From NCBI GenBank assembly GCA_934486755.1, contig CAKSQT010000083.1, positions 1 to 6,710 of the forward strand: a DNA stretch of 6,710 bases, written 5' to 3'. Under the pieces are notes generated by a model. It ran no database searches, had not been told where the DNA came from, and saw nothing but the letters and a program-made list of their open reading frames with translations. The position numbers were made by a program, and so were the translations under genes. The DNA comes from an uncultured Eubacteriales bacterium (lineage in GTDB: Bacteria > Bacillota > Clostridia > Oscillospirales > Acutalibacteraceae). This document shows positions 1 to 6,305 of the stretch, in pieces (positions within the stretch are counted from its first letter, which is position 1; each line of letters starts with the position of its first letter).

Positions 1-1377
1 TGTCAGGGTATTAGGCGTATAATCTTCACCGTTGTATGTGCCGAGTACTAAATTAGGATTGGAGTCGGGTTTTATATCCTTTCTTAACCATTCGGTAGAT
101 GTCTGATTATAACCCGCACCAAATATTTCGGTTGTGCCGTATCCAAAATCTGATACGACATTATCGCCGTCACGTTTTACGTGAATAGCAATATCAAAAT
201 AATTGTTCCTTTCGGGTCTTGCCTCACTCGGCACATTAAGGGATACCCTGAAACCTACTGGCAAAGAGTAATTATTGTTTGTGATTGTCTTGCCCGTAAA
301 GTCGGCAAACTGCCTTTTAACAACAAGCTCTTTCGGAATATCGCTGAGAGTTGTTACGTCCTCAAAATTGATAACACCGTTTATAAGCTTTGTTGCATAC
401 TCTAAATACTTTTTGTAATTTTCCTCAGAGTAAACGCCCGAGCTTATCAAAATATTCTGCATATCAAGGTCAAGCAAATTAAAATCTTCTGTTGCTTTTT
501 CGGTTTCCGATACTACCGTAGCGGCATTAGCCTCTGTTATATCCGCAACTGATTTAAGCGATACTGCCGTCGGGTATTTCTTTGCGAATTGCTCAACCTG
601 CTCCGTAACGTCAACTTGTTTTGTATAGGTAATTTTCATACTGTATAGTTCGTAATTGAACGAATTGCCCGCAGCTAAAATTGACGGATAAACACCGTAA
701 GCTGATGTGCGGTTGGTATAGCTATACATCTCAACAGTTTCACCATCATCAATCAGATAAGCAGTTCCCTTAACTCCCTGTTTATCACCTGGCAAAGTAA
801 CGGTTTTGATTCGTGCGGAAGCCGTTAACTTTGAAAAATCGTACTCAGGATCAGCCTTTGTGTAATCCTGTGATGAAGCATAGGTTCTTTTTGAATCCTT
901 TGCATTAATCAGTATCATTGATTTCATAAATTGTTTTCCCGGGCTATATGCCGCCATATAGGAAGAAAGATCCTTAGTGGCGCCGATAGACGGGGTATGA
1001 TACAGACTGTTATAAACCGCTTCTATCTCAACTTTTTTGACCTTTTCGGTGTCGAAAAAGGTTTTGGTTTCGGCGTTTTCGTAGGGTATCCATACATTAC
1101 CGTAACCGTTTCCGAACGTACCCGCTTTAACTGTTTTAAATTTTAAAACATCATTGCCGTAAACATCAGTCGCTTCCTCGGTAGTATATTCGCCATCGCT
1201 TGTTGTTACAACGTGGGCAAACGAGGAGGATTTCATCGGAATTTCAACGGTTACTTCCTTTTCGTAAGTATATTTCTGTTCGGGAGTGTCGGTAGCTGTA
1301 CTCTGCATAAACGCAAGCGAGCATATAACCGCGACCGAGAGAAGTATGCAGGTGAATTTAATATTGATTTTTTTCAT
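1..1377 (-). CDS. Exported protein of unknown family, beta-rich regions around a helical module; 3' end beyond window
   Basis: 459 codons are open to the left edge with no stop. Two in-frame ATGs exist: 1383 and 1377. The GGGAGGG ribosome site sits 8 nt before 1377 but only 2 nt before 1383, so 1377 is chosen. Residues 1-28 are a signal peptide (MKKINIKF, then a hydrophobic core, then MQSTA). Residues 38-252 are beta-rich and end in a strand pattern (FNYELYSMKITYT) that recalls concanavalin A-like folds, but I cannot assign a family. Residues 256-333 are helical, with TEDFNLLDLDMQNILISSG resembling the spacer modules of the GLUG and cohesin proteins upstream. Residues 340-459 turn beta-rich again (FRVSLNVP, FDIAIHVKRDG). 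The gap to the preceding gene is 15 nt, so it belongs to the same transcript. A membrane anchor or further domains could lie beyond the edge. Being a real gene is well supported; its function is unknown. Confidence 0.78.
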   Translation of the reverse strand, partial: MKKINIKFTCILLSVAVICSLAFMQSTATDTPEQKYTYEKEVTVEIPMKSSSFAHVVTTSDGEYTTEEATDVYGNDVLKFKTVKAGTFGNGYGNVWIPYENAETKTFFDTEKVKKVEIEAVYNSLYHTPSIGATKDLSSYMAAYSPGKQFMKSMILINAKDSKRTYASSQDYTKADPEYDFSKLTASARIKTVTLPGDKQGVKGTAYLIDDGETVEMYSYTNRTSAYGVYPSILAAGNSFNYELYSMKITYTKQVDVTEQVEQFAKKYPTAVSLKSVADITEANAATVVSETEKATEDFNLLDLDMQNILISSGVYSEENYKKYLEYATKLINGVINFEDVTTLSDIPKELVVKRQFADFTGKTITNNNYSLPVGFRVSLNVPSEARPERNNYFDIAIHVKRDGDNVVSDFGYGTTEIFGAGYNQTSTEWLRKDIKPDSNPNLVLGTYNGEDYTPNTLT

Positions 1378-1384
1378 ATTCATA

Positions 1385-1391
1385 CCCTCCC
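1385..1391 (-). promoter_or_regulatory. Shine-Dalgarno site of the 3'-truncated last gene
   Basis: GGGAGGG lies between the stop of the concanavalin-domain gene and the paired ATGs of the next gene. Counting from its GGAGG core, the distance is 8 nt to the ATG at 1377 and 2 nt to the ATG at 1383. The first fits normal spacing, so initiation at 1377 is favoured. Confidence 0.78.
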
Positions 1392-1392
1392 G

Positions 1393-2976
1393 TTAATACA
1401 GTTTTTTGTCATACTTATCGGCAAAATTCTGAGCATAATCAGGAATATTCTCGTCCCAATTTCCGCCTATAAAATTGTCGTAATCGCCGCCGATCGGGTC
1501 GTCAAGTTTCGTGACTATTAAATTATCAAAATAAATATCAATACTGTCGGTCGTGGTAAGAGCGACATTGCCGTAGCCTATCACCATTTCGGTATCGTCC
1601 GTAAGTTCGGCAACCTCTTGTTTATTTACGGTGAAAATTATCGGTCGAAGATCGTAAAATACCTTTATTCTGTTATCGATTACTTCAACCGCAAGATTGT
1701 GCGATTCATAATCGAAATAGGATGGAATTTCAGCCTTTGCAATCAATTTATCTGTTAATGTCCTGAATTGCCTGCTGACTTCAACATAGCATTTTGTAGT
1801 TTTATCGGATACGTTATAAGCGGAACTTATTTTAACGTTATAACCCGTATATCCGGTAGTTTCTATCCGCTTGTTGCGAACACGCAGCGTAAACGAGTCG
1901 TCATCTCTCGCGTCGGTGTCCTTTGTCACCCTGAAATCGAGACTTGTTCGATAGTCGGTCCACTTGGTATCACCGAAAATATCGGTAGCTGCAATCATCG
2001 GGTAATAACTTTCCCTGTTGCCGTCCTCCGCAACGGTGACTTTTCCGTTATAGTATTTCCACTTCGGTTTATCAACGGTCTTGCCGTCGCGCCTGCTTAT
2101 GTAAGGGTCGGTAAATGTCTCATAAAACAGGCAGTTATCAGGAATGGGAGCGTCTTCCCACTCGGGAAGGTTTTTATACTCGTCGCTGCTGTCGCTGCTG
2201 TCATCGCCGCCCGACGGATTATCAACGTATTCGCCGCTTCCGACGACGCTCAAATTTTTAAATGTTCCGATTACGGGATTCTTTTTATCAGAGCAATGGA
2301 GAGCAAGACCTACATAAAACGGCCCGTCTGATACCATTTTCACGGTTTTAAATGAAATCCAATCAAGTCCCGCAATCTTGTAGAAACATTCGTATTTATC
2401 GCCTTTTTTGACAATTCTGAGCCCCGTTACGTCGGTAGGAGTCGCACCCGACGCGGTGTAGTTCGTCCAATCGCCCTTATCCTTGCGGTTAAGAACACCT
2501 ATCGCGCCCTCGCGAACGTGCAAAAGGGTTGACGGAGCGTCCGCATTAAGTCCAGCTCTTATCATAAGTCCGCAGGAGGCGGTATAATATTTTCCGCAGC
2601 CGGGAATAGCCGTAAACGAGGTCAAATCAACCGTTGCCGTCAGCGTATCCGAAGACTTTGAACCTATATCGTACCTGCGATATCCGAAATAGAAGTCGTC
2701 GCTCTTATCCCAAACAACGTATCCGTCGGTTTCCATTGTATATGTACCCGAAGCGGTATCCTCGGTGTATTTTCCATAAGGTGTGTATGAATCCACATTG
2801 TATTTAAGCTCAACATCGCTGTTTATAACCTCATAGGTAAGTGCAGGATTTTGCTCGTTATACTCAACCGCCTTTGCTATTGTTCGTGATGAGAGAATTA
2901 CCGCAGAAGCCGCCAAAACCCCGCACAAAGCCAAAGAAACGATTTTTACCGTTTTGCTTTTAAGATAACTTTTCAT
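1393..2976 (-). CDS. Exported protein with two concanavalin A-like domains, the first DUF1349-type (527 aa)
   Basis: The start ATG overlaps the previous stop as ATGA, a translational-coupling arrangement. A hydrophobic stretch at residues 11-29 after a Lys-rich end is a signal peptide or signal anchor (possible cleavage after AKA at 36). Domain 1 (about 65-246) has the DUF1349 hallmarks: DFYFGYR, then CGLMIRAGL, LLHVREGAIGVLNR, GLRIVKKGDKYECFY, DWISF, YVGLAL and a closing FKNLSV strand. A short Asp/Ser linker (GGDDSSDSSDEY) follows. Domain 2 (about 282-489) has jelly-roll features seen in DUF1080/LamG-like folds: ETFTD, KWTDYRTSLDFRV, GYNVKIS, HNLAVEVIDNRIKVFYD, and a closing IDIYFDNLIV strand. 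No membrane helix, LPxTG or clear lipobox is seen, so it may be released or held by its N-terminal helix. No catalytic residue set is recognisable; carbohydrate binding is the likely role, by fold and context. Confidence 0.75.
   Translation of the reverse strand: MKSYLKSKTVKIVSLALCGVLAASAVILSSRTIAKAVEYNEQNPALTYEVINSDVELKYNVDSYTPYGKYTEDTASGTYTMETDGYVVWDKSDDFYFGYRRYDIGSKSSDTLTATVDLTSFTAIPGCGKYYTASCGLMIRAGLNADAPSTLLHVREGAIGVLNRKDKGDWTNYTASGATPTDVTGLRIVKKGDKYECFYKIAGLDWISFKTVKMVSDGPFYVGLALHCSDKKNPVIGTFKNLSVVGSGEYVDNPSGGDDSSDSSDEYKNLPEWEDAPIPDNCLFYETFTDPYISRRDGKTVDKPKWKYYNGKVTVAEDGNRESYYPMIAATDIFGDTKWTDYRTSLDFRVTKDTDARDDDSFTLRVRNKRIETTGYTGYNVKISSAYNVSDKTTKCYVEVSRQFRTLTDKLIAKAEIPSYFDYESHNLAVEVIDNRIKVFYDLRPIIFTVNKQEVAELTDDTEMVIGYGNVALTTTDSIDIYFDNLIVTKLDDPIGGDYDNFIGGNWDENIPDYAQNFADKYDKKLY
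1510..2133 (-). other. Second concanavalin A-like (DUF1080/LamG-like) domain
   Basis: This encodes residues 282-489. It opens with LFYETFTD, runs through a WxDYRxSLDFRV strand and an HNLAVEVIDNRIKVFYD hairpin, and closes with YFDNLIV. The exact family is not certain; the jelly-roll fold is. Confidence 0.55.
2182..2199 (-). repeat. Perfect 9-bp tandem repeat, two copies
   Basis: Two direct copies of AGCAGCGAC encode Ser-Ser-Asp twice in the linker between the two concanavalin-like domains. Such a short in-frame repeat can change copy number by slippage without breaking the frame, altering linker length. Confidence 0.7.
2239..2784 (-). other. DUF1349-type concanavalin A-like domain
   Basis: This encodes residues 65-246 of the 527-aa protein. 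The GLMIRAGL block, the RIVKKGDKYECFY strand pair, the YVGLAL block and the closing FKNLSV strand occur in the family order and spacing. In this family the domain is generally a non-catalytic, presumably ligand-binding, module. Confidence 0.7.
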
Positions 2977-4601
2977 TCGGCGTTCACACCCTTCCTTTTG
3001 GATTTAAGATATACGAACACAAGAACTGCCGATATTACGGTAAGGCAGCCGCAAGAGCCTAACAACCACCAGACTATCTGCTTAACGGCGGGTATTTTCG
3101 CCCTGAGCATAACATTTCTGTTAGCCGCGGCAGCAGCTTTAACCGTATCATCCGCCGAGGTTGTTGCACCGTTTGAAGCAGTACCGTTATTCACGGTTTT
3201 TATTACTTCCCTTATAACTTCCTTTTCAACCTCAACGGTTACCGTCTCGCCGACAGACATCGTTTCGGCTATGGAAATTATTTTGCTGAGTTTAGACTCA
3301 ACATTTGGAAGCAAAGACTTCGCACCGTCGCTCAACAGGCTGTAAGCGTATGCCGCAACCTTTGCGTCCGCTAAATCGTCAGCCGAAATATTGTCAAGCG
3401 ACATTCCGAGAAGGCGCGCGTATGTGTCTCTGAATTCCTCTGCCGCCTTGACGTCGGGCGACGAGAGTTCATCCTGCTTCTTCTTGCTTTCAAGTGCAAT
3501 ATTGTATTTATTCTTTGTTTTCGCTATTGCATCCGCGGCAACCTCGTTAAAATAGTCGTTCATATCCGCATACGAATCAAGTGCGTTTATCGCCTCGAAG
3601 CAAGCGTCGTAATAACTGTAATCTATTAAGGAATCGTCAATTTCAAGCAGTTTGCCGTACTGTCCGAGATACTCTTTTAAGAATTTCTCAGCTTCTTCCT
3701 TATCTCCTCCGACTTTAAGAAGCGAATTAAGGAGGTTTTTCTCTTTCGCAAGATGAATTTTTACGTTTGTCGGCAGGGCGTTCCAATCGGATATTGCGCT
3801 TTCAATAGCCGCCTTGTCGGTTGCCTGAACAGTAGCCTTTGTTTTTGAAAGAATAACGCTGTGTTTTTGGCGAAACGCTGTGATGGCTGCATTGACATCA
3901 ACATCACCGCTATTGAGCGCCGCATAGGTCTCCTCCGCATTAACAAGAGTAGCATAATTACTTATTAACGCGCGTTCGTTATAGCTTAGAGCCTGATATG
4001 CGCTTCTCGCCGCGTCAATTCTCGCCTTGCACTCCGCCGTGTTTTCAACTGTTCCGATTTCGGATATTTTCTTCATTACATCGGCTATTTTAGTATTATC
4101 AACAGGGGCGTTTGACCCGTCTATTACGATAATCTTATTGATTATGTCGGTAAAATCGGCATCGTTTTTGAAAAATTCATTGACGTAAATTTTCAGCGAT
4201 GACAGTCCGCTTATAACTCTGAACTGTACCGAAAATATATCACCAGAAACGGTGGCGCCTGTACCCGAAGACCACAGGAACGAAACCTTGCCTGATGTTG
4301 ACTGGTCGGTGTTTAAATCGCCGTTCTTCATAGTTTCGCAAAGCAGTTTGCGCGAGCCGTTCACATACGCCAGCTGTTTTGAATCGTAAGTAAACGAAAT
4401 GTTCAGTCCGCCGACATTAGCGTATGAGGATTTCACACCGATAGTAAGCGTGATATTCTCCCCTGCACTGCCGTTCAGACCCTTACAGTAGAATTCGGGA
4501 TTTTCCGCATCGGCGCCCGAAACGGTGAAAACCGACATAATACAACAGACCGCAACCAAAACAGCGAAAAGCTTTTTCAGCATATTTACAGTCTTACACA
4601 T
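2973..4601 (-). CDS. Cohesin-domain surface protein with helical spacer modules and C-terminal membrane anchor (542 aa)
   Basis: Residues 1-32 are a signal peptide (cleavage near SGADA). Residues 34-162 fit a cohesin fold: Gly-Ser-Ala-Gly-Glu-Asn-Ile near the first strand, then GGLNISFTYDSKQLAYV (the conserved FxxxYD), a hydrophilic loop, GKVSFLW, and DIFSVQFRV. Residues 170-446 hold about four helical modules of 60-75 residues, the first with ARSAYQALSYNERALISNY. A stalk around 453-469 has the VEVEKEVIREV pattern. A membrane helix at about 508-532 (WWLLGSCGCL onwards) is followed by a basic KSKRKG stop-transfer tail, so the cohesin faces outside. Start: ATG at 4601 overlaps the previous gene's TAA by 8 nt and has a GAGG 12 nt upstream; ATG at 4583 is a possible alternative with a more typical signal peptide but no ribosome site. 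Cohesins of cellulosomes bind dockerins, but no dockerin is visible here, so the partner is unknown. Some cohesin-like domains may act outside cellulosomes. Confidence 0.78.
   Translation of the reverse strand: MCKTVNMLKKLFAVLVAVCCIMSVFTVSGADAENPEFYCKGLNGSAGENITLTIGVKSSYANVGGLNISFTYDSKQLAYVNGSRKLLCETMKNGDLNTDQSTSGKVSFLWSSGTGATVSGDIFSVQFRVISGLSSLKIYVNEFFKNDADFTDIINKIIVIDGSNAPVDNTKIADVMKKISEIGTVENTAECKARIDAARSAYQALSYNERALISNYATLVNAEETYAALNSGDVDVNAAITAFRQKHSVILSKTKATVQATDKAAIESAISDWNALPTNVKIHLAKEKNLLNSLLKVGGDKEEAEKFLKEYLGQYGKLLEIDDSLIDYSYYDACFEAINALDSYADMNDYFNEVAADAIAKTKNKYNIALESKKKQDELSSPDVKAAEEFRDTYARLLGMSLDNISADDLADAKVAAYAYSLLSDGAKSLLPNVESKLSKIISIAETMSVGETVTVEVEKEVIREVIKTVNNGTASNGATTSADDTVKAAAAANRNVMLRAKIPAVKQIVWWLLGSCGCLTVISAVLVFVYLKSKRKGVNAE
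2989..2996 (-). promoter_or_regulatory. Probable ribosome site within the end of the cohesin gene
   Basis: AGGAAGGG lies 12 nt before the ATG at 2976, inside the Lys-Arg-Lys-Gly codons of the cohesin protein's tail. The spacing is long and the match imperfect, so translation of the downstream gene probably leans on the ATGA overlap as well. Confidence 0.45.
3264..4094 (-). repeat. Degenerate tandem helical spacer modules (protein-level)
   Basis: This encodes residues 170-446 of the cohesin protein. Recurring core: a helix ending in an aromatic, then Leu-Ser/Pro, a short polar turn, then Lys/Arg-x-x-Leu/Ile. Copies are ARSAYQALSYNERALISNY (198-216), ISDWNALPTNVKIHLAKEK (270-288) and AAYAYSLLSDGAKSLLPN (416-433); a more diverged one lies at about 302-374. 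The DNA itself does not repeat, so the copies are old. A rod-like spacer lifting the cohesin off the membrane is the likely role. Confidence 0.6.
4116..4502 (-). other. Cohesin domain (protein-level)
   Basis: This encodes residues 34-162 of the 542-aa protein. The strand order, the conserved Tyr-Asp after the ISF strand, the GKVSFLW strand and the FSVQFRV strand are as expected for cohesins. The length, about 130 residues, is near the usual 140. It is a single copy at the N-terminus, just after the signal peptide, so it would sit at the outer tip of the molecule. Confidence 0.72.
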
Positions 4602-6279
4602 CGTCTGTTATATCCTCGCTTTCGTCAAATTCTGCTGATGTTGCCTTTTTACCGCCTTTATAATTGCGGAATATCAGTATAGACAACGTTACTGCCGCCG
4701 CCGCAAGAATTACATTGACGGCAATCAAAACGATTATCAGTATCTTTTCCGACAGGGTTGAAGTCGAGTTCACCTCTTGGTCGATAATTTGGATACCGTC
4801 GAATTTCTTTGCCTGTTCATAGACCTTTTCAACCTTTTTAACACGTTTGTCTGTGAATTTTGCTTTTACGTCGTCAGGCAAACTATCAAACATTTTACAG
4901 GTTTTAAGAGCGTCCTTATAATTGTCCACCGTTATCTTATCGGCAGACGGCATTTTATCTATAAGTTCTGTAATTCCGCTTACTGCGATAAGCGTTGCCG
5001 CCTCATAAAACTCGCCGTATAAAGACAGATCGCCCGAAGAAATTTTTGCCTTTTCCTCATCGGACATTTTTTCAAAGTCATTTTTGAATTTAAGTATCTC
5101 AACCGCTTCGTCAAGCGTCCAACCCTTATCCGAATATCTTTTTTCAAGCCACGATGTCAGCTTAGAGGAAAACTCTTCGGCAGTGAGCGTTGATACCGCT
5201 TGTGCAGACTCGGTTGATTCGGTGTTTCCGTCGGTCGGCGCCGGTTCGGTTGTTGAACCCTGTGTGCTTTGCGCGATATCCCCGCTTGCCTGACTTGTTA
5301 CCGCCGGCACATATTTTGAAGCGTCTGTCACCTTAACTATTCCGAGATTTTTCGGCGACATTGTGCAATCCGTAATCGTCTCGGTTCCGTCGCCTACGGA
5401 AAAAGCGGCGGACGGATTTGAGTTTCCTGAGAAATAACAGTTTGAAGCGCTTGCTTTTTTACCTATTGGAGCAAATGCCGATGGCGTATCAGTTGGGCTC
5501 GAATGATTAACAGTTCCCTCGGCAAAGCAGTTGGTTACCTTAGCCGAGCTTTCAATAGAGCCCGCAAACAGTCCCCTGCAATACATTGCCGATGAGGTAA
5601 ATGTCCCTACGGAATAGCATTTATCAATTGAACCTCCGACAATGACGCCCGCAAACAATCCGCCGACGCAGCGCACATCTGCCGTACCGGTTACGCCGCA
5701 ACCCGAAACAGTTGTGTTTTTGGCGATTCCCACCAACAGTCCCACACCTTGCTGGTCTATTCCCTTATTGGCATTGTAATCGCCTGCGGCATTGTACCAA
5801 CCTTTTCCGAAAATACCGCCTGTAATGCTTCCGTCAAGAATAAGTATATTCTGAATTGTCGCGCCTGCGGTCGAGCCGAACAAACCGCATTCCCATTTGC
5901 TGTTCTTATCCTTAAAGTCAAGATTCTGTTCCTCAATTGAGTTATACGATTTTGCTTTAAGCGTAAGGTTTTTTATTGCATACTTTGGAGTTCCGTCGCT
6001 GTTTGTATCACAGGTAAAGGTTCCCGTGAACGGCTTCGCAAGATTGCCTATCGGCGAAAAGCTGACGCCCTTCATATCAATAGTATTATTGAGCTTATAG
6101 CTTGCGGAGAGATTTTCGGACATTGCCGCAAGTTGCGCTGCATTTTCCACAAGGTAAGGATTAGACTTGGTGCCCTTTCCCGAAAATGTTGCGGCGTTTG
6201 TAAGCATAGATAAGGGTAACGCAGCCGTCAAAACAATCATTGCCAAAACGGCGGAAATATATTTTTTAATTGTAAGCAT
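4594..6279 (-). CDS. Secreted GLUG-repeat beta-helix protein with helical stalk and C-terminal membrane anchor (561 aa)
   Basis: Start chosen at 6279, where AGGAGG lies 6 nt upstream. The frame also opens at 6306, but that adds a nine-residue basic leader and has no comparable ribosome site. Residues 1-30 form a signal peptide (LTNAA cleavage region). Residues 31-105 carry the usual GLUG-protein opening: GKGTKSNPYLVENAAQLAAM, then IDMKG, then PIGN and FTGTF, then IKNLTL. Rungs with a CYxxG-like pattern follow to about 310, giving a predicted right-handed beta-helix. Residues 325-364 are a Ser/Thr/Glu/Gln/Pro-rich linker. Residues 365-496 are alpha-helical and match the spacer modules of the next protein. 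A membrane helix spans about 512-536, followed by Lys-Gly-Gly-Lys-Lys and an acidic cytoplasmic end (ESEDITDDV). There is no LPxTG motif. GLUG domains occur on bacterial surface proteins and are often assigned adhesive roles; the ligand here is unknown. A role in displaying a glycan-binding surface beside the importer is inference. Confidence 0.8.
   Translation of the reverse strand: MLTIKKYISAVLAMIVLTAALPLSMLTNAATFSGKGTKSNPYLVENAAQLAAMSENLSASYKLNNTIDMKGVSFSPIGNLAKPFTGTFTCDTNSDGTPKYAIKNLTLKAKSYNSIEEQNLDFKDKNSKWECGLFGSTAGATIQNILILDGSITGGIFGKGWYNAAGDYNANKGIDQQGVGLLVGIAKNTTVSGCGVTGTADVRCVGGLFAGVIVGGSIDKCYSVGTFTSSAMYCRGLFAGSIESSAKVTNCFAEGTVNHSSPTDTPSAFAPIGKKASASNCYFSGNSNPSAAFSVGDGTETITDCTMSPKNLGIVKVTDASKYVPAVTSQASGDIAQSTQGSTTEPAPTDGNTESTESAQAVSTLTAEEFSSKLTSWLEKRYSDKGWTLDEAVEILKFKNDFEKMSDEEKAKISSGDLSLYGEFYEAATLIAVSGITELIDKMPSADKITVDNYKDALKTCKMFDSLPDDVKAKFTDKRVKKVEKVYEQAKKFDGIQIIDQEVNSTSTLSEKILIIVLIAVNVILAAAAVTLSILIFRNYKGGKKATSAEFDESEDITDDV
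4614..4617 (-). promoter_or_regulatory. Weak ribosome site before the cohesin gene
   Basis: GAGG lies 12 nt before the ATG at 4601, inside the last codons of the GLUG gene. Nothing comparable precedes the alternative ATG at 4583. The weak match suggests coupling through the 8-nt overlap of the two genes. Confidence 0.35.
4792..5187 (-). other. Helical stalk of the GLUG protein, same module type as in the cohesin protein
   Basis: This encodes residues 365-496. Two copies of the spacer core are visible: FKNDFEKMSDEEKAKISSG (398-416) and ALKTCKMFDSLPDDVKAKF (457-475). It sits between the Ser/Thr-rich linker and the membrane helix, so it probably serves as a stalk. Confidence 0.55.
5380..5712 (-). 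repeat. GLUG-type beta-helix rungs with a regular cysteine ladder (protein-level)
   Basis: This encodes residues 190-300 of the GLUG protein. Successive rungs begin with Cys at 194, 221, 251 and 281, in the contexts GCGVTG, KCYSVG, NCFAEG and NCYFSG, and the first two are followed about 12-16 residues later by a GGLFAG/RGLFAG turn. The spacing is 27, 30 and 30 residues. This is the usual GLUG arrangement, with the Cys facing the helix interior. Confidence 0.68.
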
Positions 6280-6285
6280 CCGTTT

Positions 6286-6291
6286 CCTCCT
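6286..6291 (-). promoter_or_regulatory. Shine-Dalgarno site of the GLUG-protein gene
   Basis: A perfect AGGAGG lies 6 nt before the ATG at 6279. It decides the start in favour of 6279 over the ATG at 6306, which overlaps the preceding stop codon. It is the strongest ribosome site in the window and sits in the 26-nt gap after the solute-binding-protein gene. Confidence 0.85.
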
Positions 6292-6305
6292 AAAATAACA
6301 CGGCA

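Noticed and set aside
1378..1392. Terminator or promoter in the gap before the last gene
   Set aside because: The 15 nt hold only the ribosome site, with no inverted repeat or T-run.
1213..1521. A plus-strand open frame of 102 codons spanning a gene junction
   Set aside because: It crosses the 15-nt gap between two well-supported minus-strand genes and encodes no recognisable protein.
1768..2331. A 187-codon open frame on the plus strand
   Set aside because: It lies wholly opposite the concanavalin-domain gene, has no fitting ribosome site, and its translation shows no domain pattern; the minus-strand product has clear family motifs.
2920..2976. Lipoprotein signal around LALCG in the concanavalin-domain protein
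   Set aside because: The residue before Cys is Leu rather than Gly/Ala/Ser, and Cys lies in the middle of the hydrophobic core. The cysteines in the other signal peptides fail in the same way.
2998..3345. A plus-strand open frame of 115 codons
   Set aside because: It is antisense to the membrane helix and stalk of the cohesin protein; its hydrophobicity merely mirrors that composition.
3879..3911. Dockerin-like loop (GDVDVNAAI) in the cohesin protein
   Set aside because: It lacks the full calcium-binding loop and the duplicated second loop, and it fits the start of a helical spacer module better.
3761..3955. A 64-codon minus-strand frame rich in Arg and Met
   Set aside because: It lies inside the cohesin gene in another frame, and its odd composition is typical of a shadow frame.
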